The notes: generated by a model not told the origin, from the sequence alone. A DNA stretch of 36,781 nucleotides from Mycolicibacterium canariasense (GCF_002101555.1 NZ_LQOL01000030.1:1-36781), one strand, 5' to 3'. Positions 25,848 through 33,927 are shown, numbered from the stretch's first letter. Translations and numbers: made by a program.

Positions 25848-26987
25848 CTACCCGCCCGCGGCGGGGGCTGGGTTGGCGGCCAGCCACAGCTCCAGTGCGG
25901 CGGGGCCGATTTCCTTACGGGTTTTCCTGTTGAGTCCGAGCTGGCGTGCCCGTTTCTGCACCTGGTTGATGAGGTCCGGCTCGGCGCTCCACGGCAGGGG
26001 TTTTCGGCTGTGCCGCGCCGCCCGCGCGGGCACTGCGAGCAGATCGGATTCGGGAAACATGGTGAGCAGCGCCAGCATCTGTTCGGGCTTGATCGCTGCT
26101 GCTTTGCCCTCGGTGAACCAGGTGAGAACTTCTGTCTCGCTTGCTTCGTCGACGATGCCCTTGTTATGGATGAAGTCGTTGCGGATTCGGCGGATGTCGC
26201 CGAACAGTGGCACACGAATGTCCCGCGCGTCCCACGGGTCTCCATCCGGCGCGGCGCCGTGCGCGGCAGCCACCCGTGCCCGGAACTGCTCGTCCCACAG
26301 CGAGTGCATGTAGGCGAACCACTGACCGTAGAGAAGATGCTGGACCGGCGAGAACCGGTCGAAGCTGACGAACCCGGTCTGCGGTGTCAGCATCGTGATG
26401 CCGCCGTGCGTCGCGATTTCGAGATCGCGCATGGCGATCCGGCCGGGGCCCGCTGCCTTCACGATCTGGAAGCGACTGACATCGAGATAGGCATCCGCCG
26501 GCACTCCTGCCCCCGCGGAGTACCACTCGTAGAGCTTGGTGACCACCGCGTACTGGCCGCTGAGCATCACCGCCAGCGACAGCGTGAACTCACTGCGCAG
26601 CTCTTCGACGATGGCTTCCAAAGTCTCCGGGGCAGCCGCGGGCGCGGTGAGCGCTGCGCGCATGGGCGCGATACCTGCGTAGATCGCATCGAGGGCCGGT
26701 ACGAGTTCTCGTGCAGTCCATCGTTGACGGCGACCGGTCGTGGCGGCGCGGATCGCCTGTGCGAGCGCGGATGATGTTCGGCGCAATTGCAGGTCGTCGG
26801 CCGTGTCCAGCCGGGGGAGGTCGCGCAGATAGTGCCCAGGTGTGGTTTCGCGTAGCGCCTGCGACGGGTCACCGGCGATCCACTCGTCTTGACGCGGGTG
26901 ATGCCGCATCGCATCGGCGAAGTTCTTGACGACCTGTTCGAGTTCGTCGAGCTGCTGAATCCAGTGCATGAGGTTGCCGCCTGCCAT
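25848..26987 (-). CDS. Protein with a HEPN-type R-N-x3-H motif, possible RNase/defence factor
   Basis: A 379-residue soluble protein of unknown family. Residues 263-277 contain G-D-I-R-R-I-R-N-D-F-I-H-N-K-G, in which Arg269-Asn270 and His274 form the R-N-x3-H motif of HEPN domains, on a helix after a Trp-rich helix W-F-A-Y-M-H-S-L-W-D-E-Q-F-R (223-236). That layout suits HEPN ribonuclease-type modules found in abortive infection and toxin-antitoxin systems. Residues 1-160 are helical; 165-215 are probably beta. I chose ATG 26987 because GGGAG precedes it by nine bases; the open frame extends to 27071. Conserved motif evidence is limited to one site, so function is tentative. Confidence 0.65.
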   Translation of the reverse strand: MAGGNLMHWIQQLDELEQVVKNFADAMRHHPRQDEWIAGDPSQALRETTPGHYLRDLPRLDTADDLQLRRTSSALAQAIRAATTGRRQRWTARELVPALDAIYAGIAPMRAALTAPAAAPETLEAIVEELRSEFTLSLAVMLSGQYAVVTKLYEWYSAGAGVPADAYLDVSRFQIVKAAGPGRIAMRDLEIATHGGITMLTPQTGFVSFDRFSPVQHLLYGQWFAYMHSLWDEQFRARVAAAHGAAPDGDPWDARDIRVPLFGDIRRIRNDFIHNKGIVDEASETEVLTWFTEGKAAAIKPEQMLALLTMFPESDLLAVPARAARHSRKPLPWSAEPDLINQVQKRARQLGLNRKTRKEIGPAALELWLAANPAPAAGG

Positions 26988-27119
26988 GCGCTCAGACTCC
27001 CACGCTGTCCGGCGATCATGCGCCAAGCTCGGGCACTCAGACGTATCGCGGCATCTGCGTCGACAGAACATCTCGACGCAGATGCCGGCGCCTCGGCGTC
27101 AGCGGGACCGCGAAATGGA

Positions 27120-27500
27120 TCAGGCCAAGGGGCCCAGGTCGGGAAGATCGGGCGGGAAGGACCAGATCATGTCGCCTTCCTCGGTCAGCACGGTGAAGCC
27201 GTTGGCCCGAACCAGCCGGTCCTCGTCGTCGATCGTGCGGGGCCGGAACGCGAAGCCCGCAGCGCCGTCGATGCCCTGATCGGCGGGAATGTTTGGGTCG
27301 AACTCGATGACCACGTTCGCGTCGCGGAGCCGGGCGTGAAACGAGTGCACCCGTTCCAGGTCGGCGGTGTCCATGCCCCTGCCGCCTGTTGCGATGAAAT
27401 CGCCGTGCAGCTGCATCAGCGCGTAGACGGGGCTGGGCTGCAACTCGAGGGGCACGTCCCATGGGAAGTGCAGTCGGGCAATCTCCAGGGGCGTGGGCAC
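27120..27500 (-). CDS. Small hypothetical protein of the element
   Basis: A 126-residue acidic soluble protein starting at GTG, with an excellent GGAGG (27509-27513, minus sense) eight bases before it. No domain is recognised. The protein has alternating short strands (F-I-A-T-G-G-R-G-M-D; V-V-I-E-F-D-P-N-I) and a Pro-rich end (S-F-P-P-D-L-P-D-L-G-P). There is no signal sequence or membrane part. It is followed 132 bases on by the HEPN-like gene on the same strand and may share a transcript with it. No function can be offered. Confidence 0.65.
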   Translation of the reverse strand: MPTPLEIARLHFPWDVPLELQPSPVYALMQLHGDFIATGGRGMDTADLERVHSFHARLRDANVVIEFDPNIPADQGIDGAAGFAFRPRTIDDEDRLVRANGFTVLTEEGDMIWSFPPDLPDLGPLA

Positions 27501-27622
27501 GCGGTGGACCTCCTAGACGACGCTTGCTCAACGTAGAAGCTAGCAGTCCGTGAAGGCTGCTCGTGCCCGCGCGTCGGGGAATCTGCGAGGACGTGACAGT
27601 TCGATGTGCGGTACGGGATCGA

Positions 27623-28378
27623 TCAGATGGTGAGTCCCCATCTGGTCATCCACGGTTGAATCAGCTCGGCGATGGTGGTGCCGCCGCAATCTTGAGCGCC
27701 GGTGTGGTCGACCTGGCAGTCAGCTTGGTCGTCGGGCGTGGCGCTGTTGACCGCGATCGCGGTCACCGTGCCATCACCGTTGTCGCGGTAGACCGGGCCG
27801 CCTGAATCACCGTGGCGGTTGAACGCCCCGAAGTGCACCTTGCTTGACGTCACTTTCGTGACCGTCCCGCACGAGATCCCCGAAAAGGAGCCGATCTTGC
27901 ACAGACGTTGTCCCACGCGCGGGCGCTCGACGGCGGTGATCGGCATGCGGTTCAGCAGGGCGATAGCCACGGGGACCGCCGTGGCGCTGAGCCCGACGAG
28001 GCCGATGTCGGGAAGAGTGGCGTTGAACGGCTCCCCGGGCGGGCTTTCGTAGCCGTTGCGGATGAACGACCCCAACGGCTCGAAGTCACCGGTTCCGCGG
28101 AAGTAGATCTCTAGCAGTCCACCCTCGTCGCAGTGGCCGGCGGTGAGCATCAGCGGGGTGCCGGCGCTGTCGTGCACGGTGAAGCCGGCGGTGCAGGCGC
28201 TGATGACGTTGCCGGAGGGATCAAGCGAAGACACGGGGTAGCCGGGGGCGATGACGTCCACCGGCGGGGGTTGGGAGTCCGCCGGTGGTGAGCTGGCGAT
28301 GAGGGTGACCGCGGCTGCGAAGAGTGCCGCGAACGTGCGCGGCAGGCATGTAGACGCGGATGAGGTGGTCTCAGACAC
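27623..28378 (-). CDS. Secreted trypsin-like serine protease
   Basis: A 251-residue S1-family protease. Residues 1-35 form a signal peptide (hydrophobic F-A-A-L-F-A-A-A-V-T-L-I-A with A-D-S near the likely cut). The catalytic triad is His82 in L-T-A-G-H-C, Asp124 in L-P-D-I-G-L-V and Ser192 in H-G-D-S-G-G-P-V. Six cysteines fall as 62/83, 160/170 and 221/231, pairs that match chymotrypsin-type loops. All catalytic residues are present, so it is probably active. There is no propeptide of note. The GTG start has no visible ribosome site, so the N-terminus is uncertain. A secreted protease is unusual cargo beside conjugation genes; a role in wall or mating-surface processing is only a guess. Confidence 0.85.
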   Translation of the reverse strand: MSETTSSASTCLPRTFAALFAAAVTLIASSPPADSQPPPVDVIAPGYPVSSLDPSGNVISACTAGFTVHDSAGTPLMLTAGHCDEGGLLEIYFRGTGDFEPLGSFIRNGYESPPGEPFNATLPDIGLVGLSATAVPVAIALLNRMPITAVERPRVGQRLCKIGSFSGISCGTVTKVTSSKVHFGAFNRHGDSGGPVYRDNGDGTVTAIAVNSATPDDQADCQVDHTGAQDCGGTTIAELIQPWMTRWGLTI

Positions 28379-28485
28379 GGAATCAGTGTCGCAGCTGTGC
28401 GCGTCTGCGTGCGGGTTGCCGCGGCGAGGTGACGGTCCCCGTCAGCGGCGCCCGTCACGCAGCGATTTCCCACCCGTGCCCTATG

Positions 28486-29409
28486 TCAGGAAGGAAACGC
28501 TGACCGCAGCCCGAGAACCGCGTCGCGGGCTCCGTCCCAGTCCATCGCAGCGATGGCGCGGTAGAAATCCGCGGCGGCCGGATCGGAATCGTGGTCTGCG
28601 ACGCACCGCAACATCTCGGCCGCCGCTGGCGGGGTGTGGAGGCCGACCCCGCCGTGCAGAAGAGCATCCCCACCGCCGAGCAGGTGCCGGGCAGCGCAGA
28701 TGATCCGTCGCCACCGACCGGCAGCCGCAGCATCGATCAGATGCTTGGCGGCGTCATCGAGATAGAACAGCGACTTGTCGAGATCCTGTGCGGCATTGCC
28801 CTTGTCACCTCGGCGCCAGACGTACTTGACGGCATTACCGAGATCGAAGCTCAGCAGTCGCGTGACCGTTATGCACTCGATCCCGCTGGGATGGCTGGTG
28901 TAGTGCGACGGATGGTTGACCGGATCGTGCGCGGCTTCGGCTGTTTCGACCGGACCGTCAGTGGCTAAACCGGTTACCACCTCGTCCCAGTTGACGCGGA
29001 CCAGCCACTTGATATGTTCGGCCGCGCTTTTGAGCTCGTTGCCGTAGTTATACGCGGCCATTCTGTCCCACGAGCCGTTGCTTGACGTGAGTCGAGCAGG
29101 AGCGGGCTGCCCCAACCGGCGAGCGGCACTGGCGTTCCATCTGTCGGCCCATTCCAGGGTGACATGAAACCGGGTGTCGCATTCGCGCGCCAGCTTATCG
29201 ACGGCGTATCTCGCACCGAACCGCTGCGCCGCTAGATTGCCGGGCAGCGTGCGCTCGACAACTGCCCACGCATTCGCGTATGCCGTGTCGTAGTCCGGGG
29301 ATGCTGTGTTCGCACGGTTCGACAGATCCATCTGTGCCGCGGAACCGGTCTCGGTCGCAGCCTCACCGGGGGCACGCTGAGCGGCCAAGAGTCTCGCCAG
29401 GGCGCTCAT
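28486..29409 (-). CDS. DUF3310-domain protein (phage type)
   Basis: 307 residues. Residues 162-220 match the DUF3310 pattern of phage proteins: D-P-V-N-H-P-S-H-Y-T at the start, G-I-E-C-I, then F-D-L-G-N-A-V-K-Y-V-W-R-R-G-D-K-G and L-D-K-S-L-F-Y-L-D-D-A. The N-terminal 150 residues and the C-terminal 85 are extra; both are helical and Ala-rich, the latter resembling a repeat (A-A-R-H-L-L-G-G, A-I-A-A-M-D-W-D-G-A). DUF3310 proteins are normally short, so this is a three-part version. The biochemical role of the domain is not settled. Its ATG overlaps the stop of the upstream 74-residue gene by four bases. Confidence 0.78.
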   Translation of the reverse strand: MSALARLLAAQRAPGEAATETGSAAQMDLSNRANTASPDYDTAYANAWAVVERTLPGNLAAQRFGARYAVDKLARECDTRFHVTLEWADRWNASAARRLGQPAPARLTSSNGSWDRMAAYNYGNELKSAAEHIKWLVRVNWDEVVTGLATDGPVETAEAAHDPVNHPSHYTSHPSGIECITVTRLLSFDLGNAVKYVWRRGDKGNAAQDLDKSLFYLDDAAKHLIDAAAAGRWRRIICAARHLLGGGDALLHGGVGLHTPPAAAEMLRCVADHDSDPAAADFYRAIAAMDWDGARDAVLGLRSAFPS

Positions 29410-29630
29410 GCGGGGGACACCTCAACGGTGATCTGGGGTGCGAGCAGTCGCAGATCGATGACACTGGCCATGTCGGGGCTGATGAGTTCAGCGAGATCGC
29501 CGGCTTTCAGCATCACCGTTCCGTGGGTGCTGGCGCGGAGGATGGCATCGGCGGCGAGGTCGTCTGCGTCATCGAAAGTTCCTGTGTAGACAGGAAGATC
29601 GGCAACACGAAGGGTGTAGGTCAAAGACAT
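29406..29630 (-). CDS. Small protein preceding the DUF3310 gene
   Basis: A 74-residue acidic protein from ATG 29630. The frame is open further upstream, to 29762, but that would run into the terminator hairpin. The sequence begins M-S-L-T-Y-T-L-R-V and alternates strand and helix (Y-T-G-T-F-D-D-A-D-D-L, G-T-V-M-L-K-A-G-D-L). No domain is recognised. It lacks a ribosome site, but TACGGT (29642-29637, minus) ends six bases before the ATG and fits a -10, so the message may be leaderless. It is translationally coupled to the DUF3310 gene. Confidence 0.6.
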   Translation of the reverse strand: MSLTYTLRVADLPVYTGTFDDADDLAADAILRASTHGTVMLKAGDLAELISPDMASVIDLRLLAPQITVEVSPA

Positions 29631-29636
29631 GGACGC

Positions 29637-29642
29637 ACCGTA
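29637..29642 (-). promoter_or_regulatory. Candidate -10 for a leaderless two-gene unit
   Basis: TACGGT on the minus strand fits TAnnnT and lies six bases before ATG 29630. The hairpin at 29749-29788 ends the transcript from upstream, so the 74-residue gene and the DUF3310 gene need their own promoter. No -35 was identified. Confidence 0.35.
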
Positions 29643-29748
29643 GATTCGACAGCTTCGCCCCAAAGGACGCGGCGCGTCAGGGTTCAGCCGAGCCACTGGA
29701 CCGCGGTTGCGCAAGTGACCGCACCCTGTAGCCGGCGAGTGCAGATAT

Positions 29749-29788
29749 GACAGTGCCCCCATTGCCTTGCGGCAATGGGGGCACTGTC
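29749..29788 (-). terminator. Terminator of the conjugation-type operon
   Basis: A perfect 18-bp stem (29749-29766 with 29771-29788) with a 4-nt loop TTGC. The stem has five consecutive C-G pairs. It begins 12 bases after the last gene of the minus-strand operon (stop at 29800). There is no U-tract, as in many mycobacterial terminators. It is symmetrical and could work in both directions. Confidence 0.8.
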
Positions 29789-29799
29789 GGTCGGGCGAG

Positions 29800-29922
29800 C
29801 TACGTCTTCAGCTCTTCGATCTCGAAGTCACGGTTGGCAGCCAGTCGCTCCGAACAGACGACCAGCGCCTCCGACTCATCCGGCACGTCATTAACCACGA
29901 ACGTCACCACGTAGCTGGGCAC
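29800..29922 (-). CDS. Very small protein at the end of the conjugation-type operon
   Basis: A 40-residue protein from GTG 29922 (P-S-Y-V-V-T-F-V-V-N-D at the start, E-I-E-E-L-K-T at the end). The longer open frame to 29994 overlaps the upstream gene and has no ribosome site, whereas AAGAAGG lies before the GTG at a fair distance and the preceding stop is five bases away. A beta-hairpin plus helix could fit. The close coupling to the coiled-coil gene supports reality more than the sequence itself does. Confidence 0.55.
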   Translation of the reverse strand: MPSYVVTFVVNDVPDESEALVVCSERLAANRDFEIEELKT

Positions 29923-29927
29923 GCCGG

Positions 29928-30293
29928 TTACGCCTTCTTCGGAACCCGAATGGTGGCCAGGCCGCGGCTGGCGAGCACCTTCGGGGTGGCCCACCCGGTG
30001 TCGATGAGGCGCGCGCTCTCCTCGTTGAACGCGGTCGCCGCCTCGATCACCACGTCGTTGAGCTTGGCGTTCTCAGCGTCGATCTCGGCCTGCAGCGCGG
30101 CGATGCGCTCACGGCCATCGGCGCGGCCCTCCTCCAGATCACTGACCGCCTGCTCGTGGAAAGAGCGCAGCTCCTCCAGCCGGTTCAGGCCATCGGTCAG
30201 GATCGCGGCGGGGTCCTCGACAGCGGCGCTGTCGGTCGCCACGCCAGACGAGGTGAAGGAGTCGGTGCTGTTGTCGGTGTAGGTGTCGGTCAC
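29928..30293 (-). CDS. Coiled-coil protein of the conjugation-type operon
   Basis: A 121-residue acidic protein from GTG 30293, which has AGAGGA seven bases upstream. An in-frame GTG- or ATG-type start to 30326 is less likely. The first 30 residues are rich in Thr, Asp and Ser. Residues about 35-100 form a long helix with coiled-coil periodicity (L-N-R-L-E-E-L-R-S-F-H-E-Q-A, then R-I-A-A-L-Q-A-E-I-D-A-E-N-A-K-L). The tail is basic (R-V-P-K-K-A). It may be a small structural or adaptor protein; nothing shows a catalytic role. It is 82 bases downstream of the ParA/EspI-like gene. Confidence 0.65.
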   Translation of the reverse strand: MTDTYTDNSTDSFTSSGVATDSAAVEDPAAILTDGLNRLEELRSFHEQAVSDLEEGRADGRERIAALQAEIDAENAKLNDVVIEAATAFNEESARLIDTGWATPKVLASRGLATIRVPKKA

Positions 30294-30375
30294 GGTATTT
30301 CCTCTCGGTTCGATTGTCGGCCCCACCGGCGGTGGGATCTAGTCGTCATGTGCCGGGGATCGCGCCGGCGTCGCA

Positions 30376-31503
30376 TCAATCAGGCAGCTTGCTCATCACC
30401 TCTGCGGCCAGCCACACGTACGGCAGCTGAGTGGTGCGGTCTACAAGGTCCAGGCTCATCGGCCCGCCCTCGCTGATGTGGGCGTCCCACGGAATGGTCA
30501 CGACCGGAGTCGAATACGCATCCACGACCCGGGTCCGCTCGGCTGCCACGTCGATGTGGCCCTTGCCCGGGTGGGTCTGCACGAACACCACCACTGCGTT
30601 GTGCAGCAGGTCGATGTACTTGCCGCCGAACCGTTTCAGCGTGTTGATCAACACGTGCAGCTCGTCGATCGAGTCGGCGGTGGTCGCAGCGGTCAACACC
30701 AGCTGATCCGCCAGTGCCAGCCCTGTATGAAACACCGGTGAGTCGATGTTGAGGCCGAAGTCGATCAGGGTGATGTTGAAGTAGTCGCGCAATACCGCCA
30801 CTGCGCGCTCCAATTTCTCAGGTGTCAGGAATCCTGCGCTGTCCGCGCTGGAAGCGCCGAGCACACGCAGCCCGGAACGGTCGGTGAGCAGATAGCTGCT
30901 GACATCGGAGTCGCGGTGCAGGTTGGGATCTGAGGCCAGTGACACCACCGAACGCGCCGGCTGGCTGTTCACGCCCCTGGTGCGGTCGGTGATGTTGCCC
31001 AGCGGGTCGATCGACGCCGCGACGATCTTGAGCCCACGCTGATGAGTGGCCATGGTGGCACCCATGTTCAGCGTGGTGGTCGTCTTACCCCCGGCGCCCT
31101 TGCCGGAGAGGACCGCGATCGTCTTCGGGCCACGCAGCGTGCGCTGGATCTGTGCCACGCACCGGTCGTAGTGAATCTCGTCGGCTCCCTTGGGCAGATT
31201 GAGGCCGAAGCGGTTGGCCACCGCTCGCCATCCCTGCTGCGGGCCCTCGGTACGTACGCCGATGCGGGCGCTGCGGTTGCTGTCGTTGGGACCGGTACTG
31301 GCGGTCCGGGTGTCAGCCGGCGCGCTGAATGTTCCACCACGCGGTGCCGGCTGCCACTGCGGCGCTGGCGGTGCCGGCGGCTGCGGTAGGGGAACGTCGT
31401 CGAACCGCGGCGCAGCAGCGGCGGGGCGGTCGATCAGCTCGGCGGGTGCGTTCTGGTACTTCTCGCGCAGCCGCCGTGCCACGTCGTCGTCCTGCACGTT
31501 CAT
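30376..31503 (-). CDS. EspI/ParA-like P-loop ATPase with Pro-rich N-terminus
   Basis: 375 residues. Residues 28-60 are Pro/Ala-rich (P-L-P-Q-P-P-A-P-P-A-P-Q-W), and 61-90 are disordered. A W-R-A-V-A-N-R-F-G-L-N-L segment (92-103) leads to a MinD/ParA domain with deviant Walker A S-G-K-G-A-G-G-K-T-T at 133-142 and I-D-F-G-L-N-I-D as the Walker B region. This order of parts resembles EspI of ESX secretion loci and similar ATPases of mycobacterial conjugative plasmids. Here it lies in a VirB4-VirB6 operon, so it may position or regulate the transfer machine. ATG 31503 has GAGGAG seven bases before it. Confidence 0.8.
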   Translation of the reverse strand: MNVQDDDVARRLREKYQNAPAELIDRPAAAAPRFDDVPLPQPPAPPAPQWQPAPRGGTFSAPADTRTASTGPNDSNRSARIGVRTEGPQQGWRAVANRFGLNLPKGADEIHYDRCVAQIQRTLRGPKTIAVLSGKGAGGKTTTTLNMGATMATHQRGLKIVAASIDPLGNITDRTRGVNSQPARSVVSLASDPNLHRDSDVSSYLLTDRSGLRVLGASSADSAGFLTPEKLERAVAVLRDYFNITLIDFGLNIDSPVFHTGLALADQLVLTAATTADSIDELHVLINTLKRFGGKYIDLLHNAVVVFVQTHPGKGHIDVAAERTRVVDAYSTPVVTIPWDAHISEGGPMSLDLVDRTTQLPYVWLAAEVMSKLPD

Positions 31504-31585
31504 TGGTTCACTCCTCGATGTCTGCGGGTGGGCACATGCTGGCAGCGCCAGCGCGTGTTCGCCTGGGGCGGCGCGAGTGCCGCGC

Positions 31586-33925
31586 TTAGAACGGATCGCC
31601 GAATCCCATGCCGTTGGCGCGCACCACTCGGTGGTCCGGGTCGCTACTCAGCCGCAGAGCCAGGCGATTGTCCTCGGGTGGAAGGGTGATCCGTACCGGG
31701 TGACCCGCGGCAGCCAATGTGACGCCTACCTCTTCGATCTCGGTTTCGATCGCTGCTGACGCCAGAAAATCCGCCGGCGGGGCAATGTAGGACGCCGGGT
31801 TGCGGTTGATACCCGGACGCAAACCCGACGCCGAGCGGTCCTGGTGAACCTCCGCAACGGGGGACGTGACAGCCTGGGACCCGCCGCGGGCCCACTGCAA
31901 GTGCTTGCGCCACCCGCGATTCCACGTGGCCTGGTCATTGACCGTCACGGTCTCATCGGCCGCACCGGATGCGGCCTCGGCGGAATGGGCCGTGGCAGCT
32001 ATTGCATCGGTGAGCACCAGCGCGTTTCCGTGCACAGGCGTTGGCGTGCCGAACGGCACCGGGTCCAGCGGGGCGCCGGGTCTGAACAACCGCAACATGT
32101 CGCGCAGTGTGCGCGGCGCCGGCGGGGGCCGGCCCGTCGACACGAACGTCGCGCCGACCATGCGGGCCGCTGCGTCCAGCGCAGGATCGGCGAACTCGTT
32201 GCCCTGTACCGCTGTTGTCGGCATTGTGAACGTCATTGCCAGCGTCTGGGCCCCGGCCAGCACAGAGCGGCGATCACCGTCGACGTCGGGGCCGGAGACA
32301 GTCGCGCCAGCCGGACTGTCCGCGTTGGTCGCAGATTCACCCGAAACGCCATCGCTCTCCTCATCGGTGACGATCGCGCGATCGTCACCGTCGGCCTCGA
32401 AGGCCTGGGCACGGCGATCGGTGAAGTGACCGCGTGTATCGAGCACCGCACCGGCAGCGGCACCAAGCTCGGCCGGGTCAGCATCGGTGGGCTCTGCACG
32501 TGACTCAGCGCTACCTGCGACGGTGACATCAATGGGAGTCGCCGTCGGCGCGGCAGCCGTTTCAGCCAAAGCCATGGCGGGTGCAGTCAAGGCTTCCACC
32601 GCCGCGGCATCAGCTGCACTGACTTTCTCGGGCACGGTGTCGGTTCCTTTCTTCGCCGCATCGCGCGGTGCGGGAAGGGGTTTGGAGGCAGCCGATTTAG
32701 CCTCCTCATCGCGTGCCCACTCCCACGTCTTGAACTGCTTGAACACGGCGTTCATCGACGCTGCCGGGGCGACGCCCAGCGTCTTCTCCAACGTGATGTT
32801 GGCGTCAGCCTTGAGCAGACGCACCAGTGCCCCGGTCTCCGCCGTGATCTTCACGATGGCCCACGCCGCCACCGCGAAACCGATACCGAGCCCGATCATC
32901 AGGGCGAACGCCTGTCCCGCTGCGTTCTCGATGTTGAGCAGGCCCAGCACGTTGGACGCGAAACCCGAGACCATGGCAGGCAGGCCCACCGCGACCATTG
33001 AGGTAACCACGGCCATCACCAGATGGCCGACCGCGCGAGCGAACATCTCCGAGAGCGACTCGAATCCGCGCCGGCGCGGCACCGCGGCTGCAGCCACCCA
33101 CGCAGTGGCCACCACCGACAACACAGACAGCGACAGGTGCAGCACGTACTTCCAGGCAGCCACCGCCGCGAACACCAGCATTGGCAGTGCCGGGAAGATC
33201 AGCATCAGCAATGCAGTGAACAGCGTGTCCGGGCCTGCACGGTTCTGCCCCTCAGCGAAGCAACCCGACGCGACCGACAGCTCCTGTCCCGACATCATCG
33301 CCGTCGACCAAGCCGCGCTGCAGCTGTCGTTGAACGCCGCACCGTAATTCAGCGCCAGGGTCGGGGTGCGAATCGAGTTGTCCACCAGCGCCTGTCCGGC
33401 GGTCAGCGTGGTGTCAGCTCCGCTGCCGGTGACCGCCGCGGCGATGCTCACCGAGAATCCGTTGGCCAGCTCCATCGTCCGGGTGATGAGCATGAACGGA
33501 TCGTGGGTGAGCACGACGACGCCCACCACGAGCGCCAGGGCCACACCGATGCGGTCCAACGTCTCGCTGTTGAACAGTCCGCTCGTGGTCGCCGCGGGGC
33601 GCGAACGCATCGCGGAGACCGCGACGATGCCCAGGCCCATACAGGCAATCGCCCACGGCGGGACCACCGCGTACAACGGCGCGGTGATCTGCTGATACAG
33701 CTCCGAGAGCGGGTCCAGCCAGGACGCCGAGGACAGCACGAGGCCCATCAGCCCGTTGGCGACCACCGCCACGGCTTTGAACGCCGCGTAGACCATCGCA
33801 GTGGCCATTCCGAAGATCCACGAGTCGTGGTTGGACATCGCGCTGCCCAGGTAGTGGAGCTGATAGCTGCTCGCCGGTGCGCCGTCAGAGTCGTCGGCGG
33901 TGAACAGATCGAGGAACGTTGCCAT
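31586..33925 (-). CDS. VirB6/TrbL-like polytopic membrane protein with long cytosolic tail
   Basis: A 779-residue protein. The first 370 residues hold about seven hydrophobic segments (approximately 38-66, 86-105, 126-148, 236-257, 260-280, 299-320, 339-360), with a large outside loop at 150-235 carrying two Cys (202, 222) that may be bridged. Residues 375-779 are hydrophilic, Ala/Asp/Glu-rich and without a recognised domain. The arrangement fits the VirB6/TrbL inner-membrane channel component of type IV secretion. The ATG is two bases after the VirB4-like stop, so the two are coupled. The long tail is a feature of Gram-positive versions, but its function is unknown. Confidence 0.78.
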   Translation of the reverse strand: MATFLDLFTADDSDGAPASSYQLHYLGSAMSNHDSWIFGMATAMVYAAFKAVAVVANGLMGLVLSSASWLDPLSELYQQITAPLYAVVPPWAIACMGLGIVAVSAMRSRPAATTSGLFNSETLDRIGVALALVVGVVVLTHDPFMLITRTMELANGFSVSIAAAVTGSGADTTLTAGQALVDNSIRTPTLALNYGAAFNDSCSAAWSTAMMSGQELSVASGCFAEGQNRAGPDTLFTALLMLIFPALPMLVFAAVAAWKYVLHLSLSVLSVVATAWVAAAAVPRRRGFESLSEMFARAVGHLVMAVVTSMVAVGLPAMVSGFASNVLGLLNIENAAGQAFALMIGLGIGFAVAAWAIVKITAETGALVRLLKADANITLEKTLGVAPAASMNAVFKQFKTWEWARDEEAKSAASKPLPAPRDAAKKGTDTVPEKVSAADAAAVEALTAPAMALAETAAAPTATPIDVTVAGSAESRAEPTDADPAELGAAAGAVLDTRGHFTDRRAQAFEADGDDRAIVTDEESDGVSGESATNADSPAGATVSGPDVDGDRRSVLAGAQTLAMTFTMPTTAVQGNEFADPALDAAARMVGATFVSTGRPPPAPRTLRDMLRLFRPGAPLDPVPFGTPTPVHGNALVLTDAIAATAHSAEAASGAADETVTVNDQATWNRGWRKHLQWARGGSQAVTSPVAEVHQDRSASGLRPGINRNPASYIAPPADFLASAAIETEIEEVGVTLAAAGHPVRITLPPEDNRLALRLSSDPDHRVVRANGMGFGDPF

Positions 33926-33927
33926 GC

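Noticed and set aside
25797..26774. Plus-strand frame opposite the HEPN-like gene
   Set aside because: Low-complexity shadow; the minus strand has the helical pattern, ribosome site and motif.
27819..28114. Plus-strand frames opposite the protease
   Set aside because: The protease has a full catalytic triad and signal peptide on the minus strand.
31538..31552. GCTGGC/GCCAGC hairpin between the VirB6-like and EspI-like genes
   Set aside because: Only six pairs with a 3-nt loop; such repeats are frequent in high-GC DNA and it would split an apparent operon.
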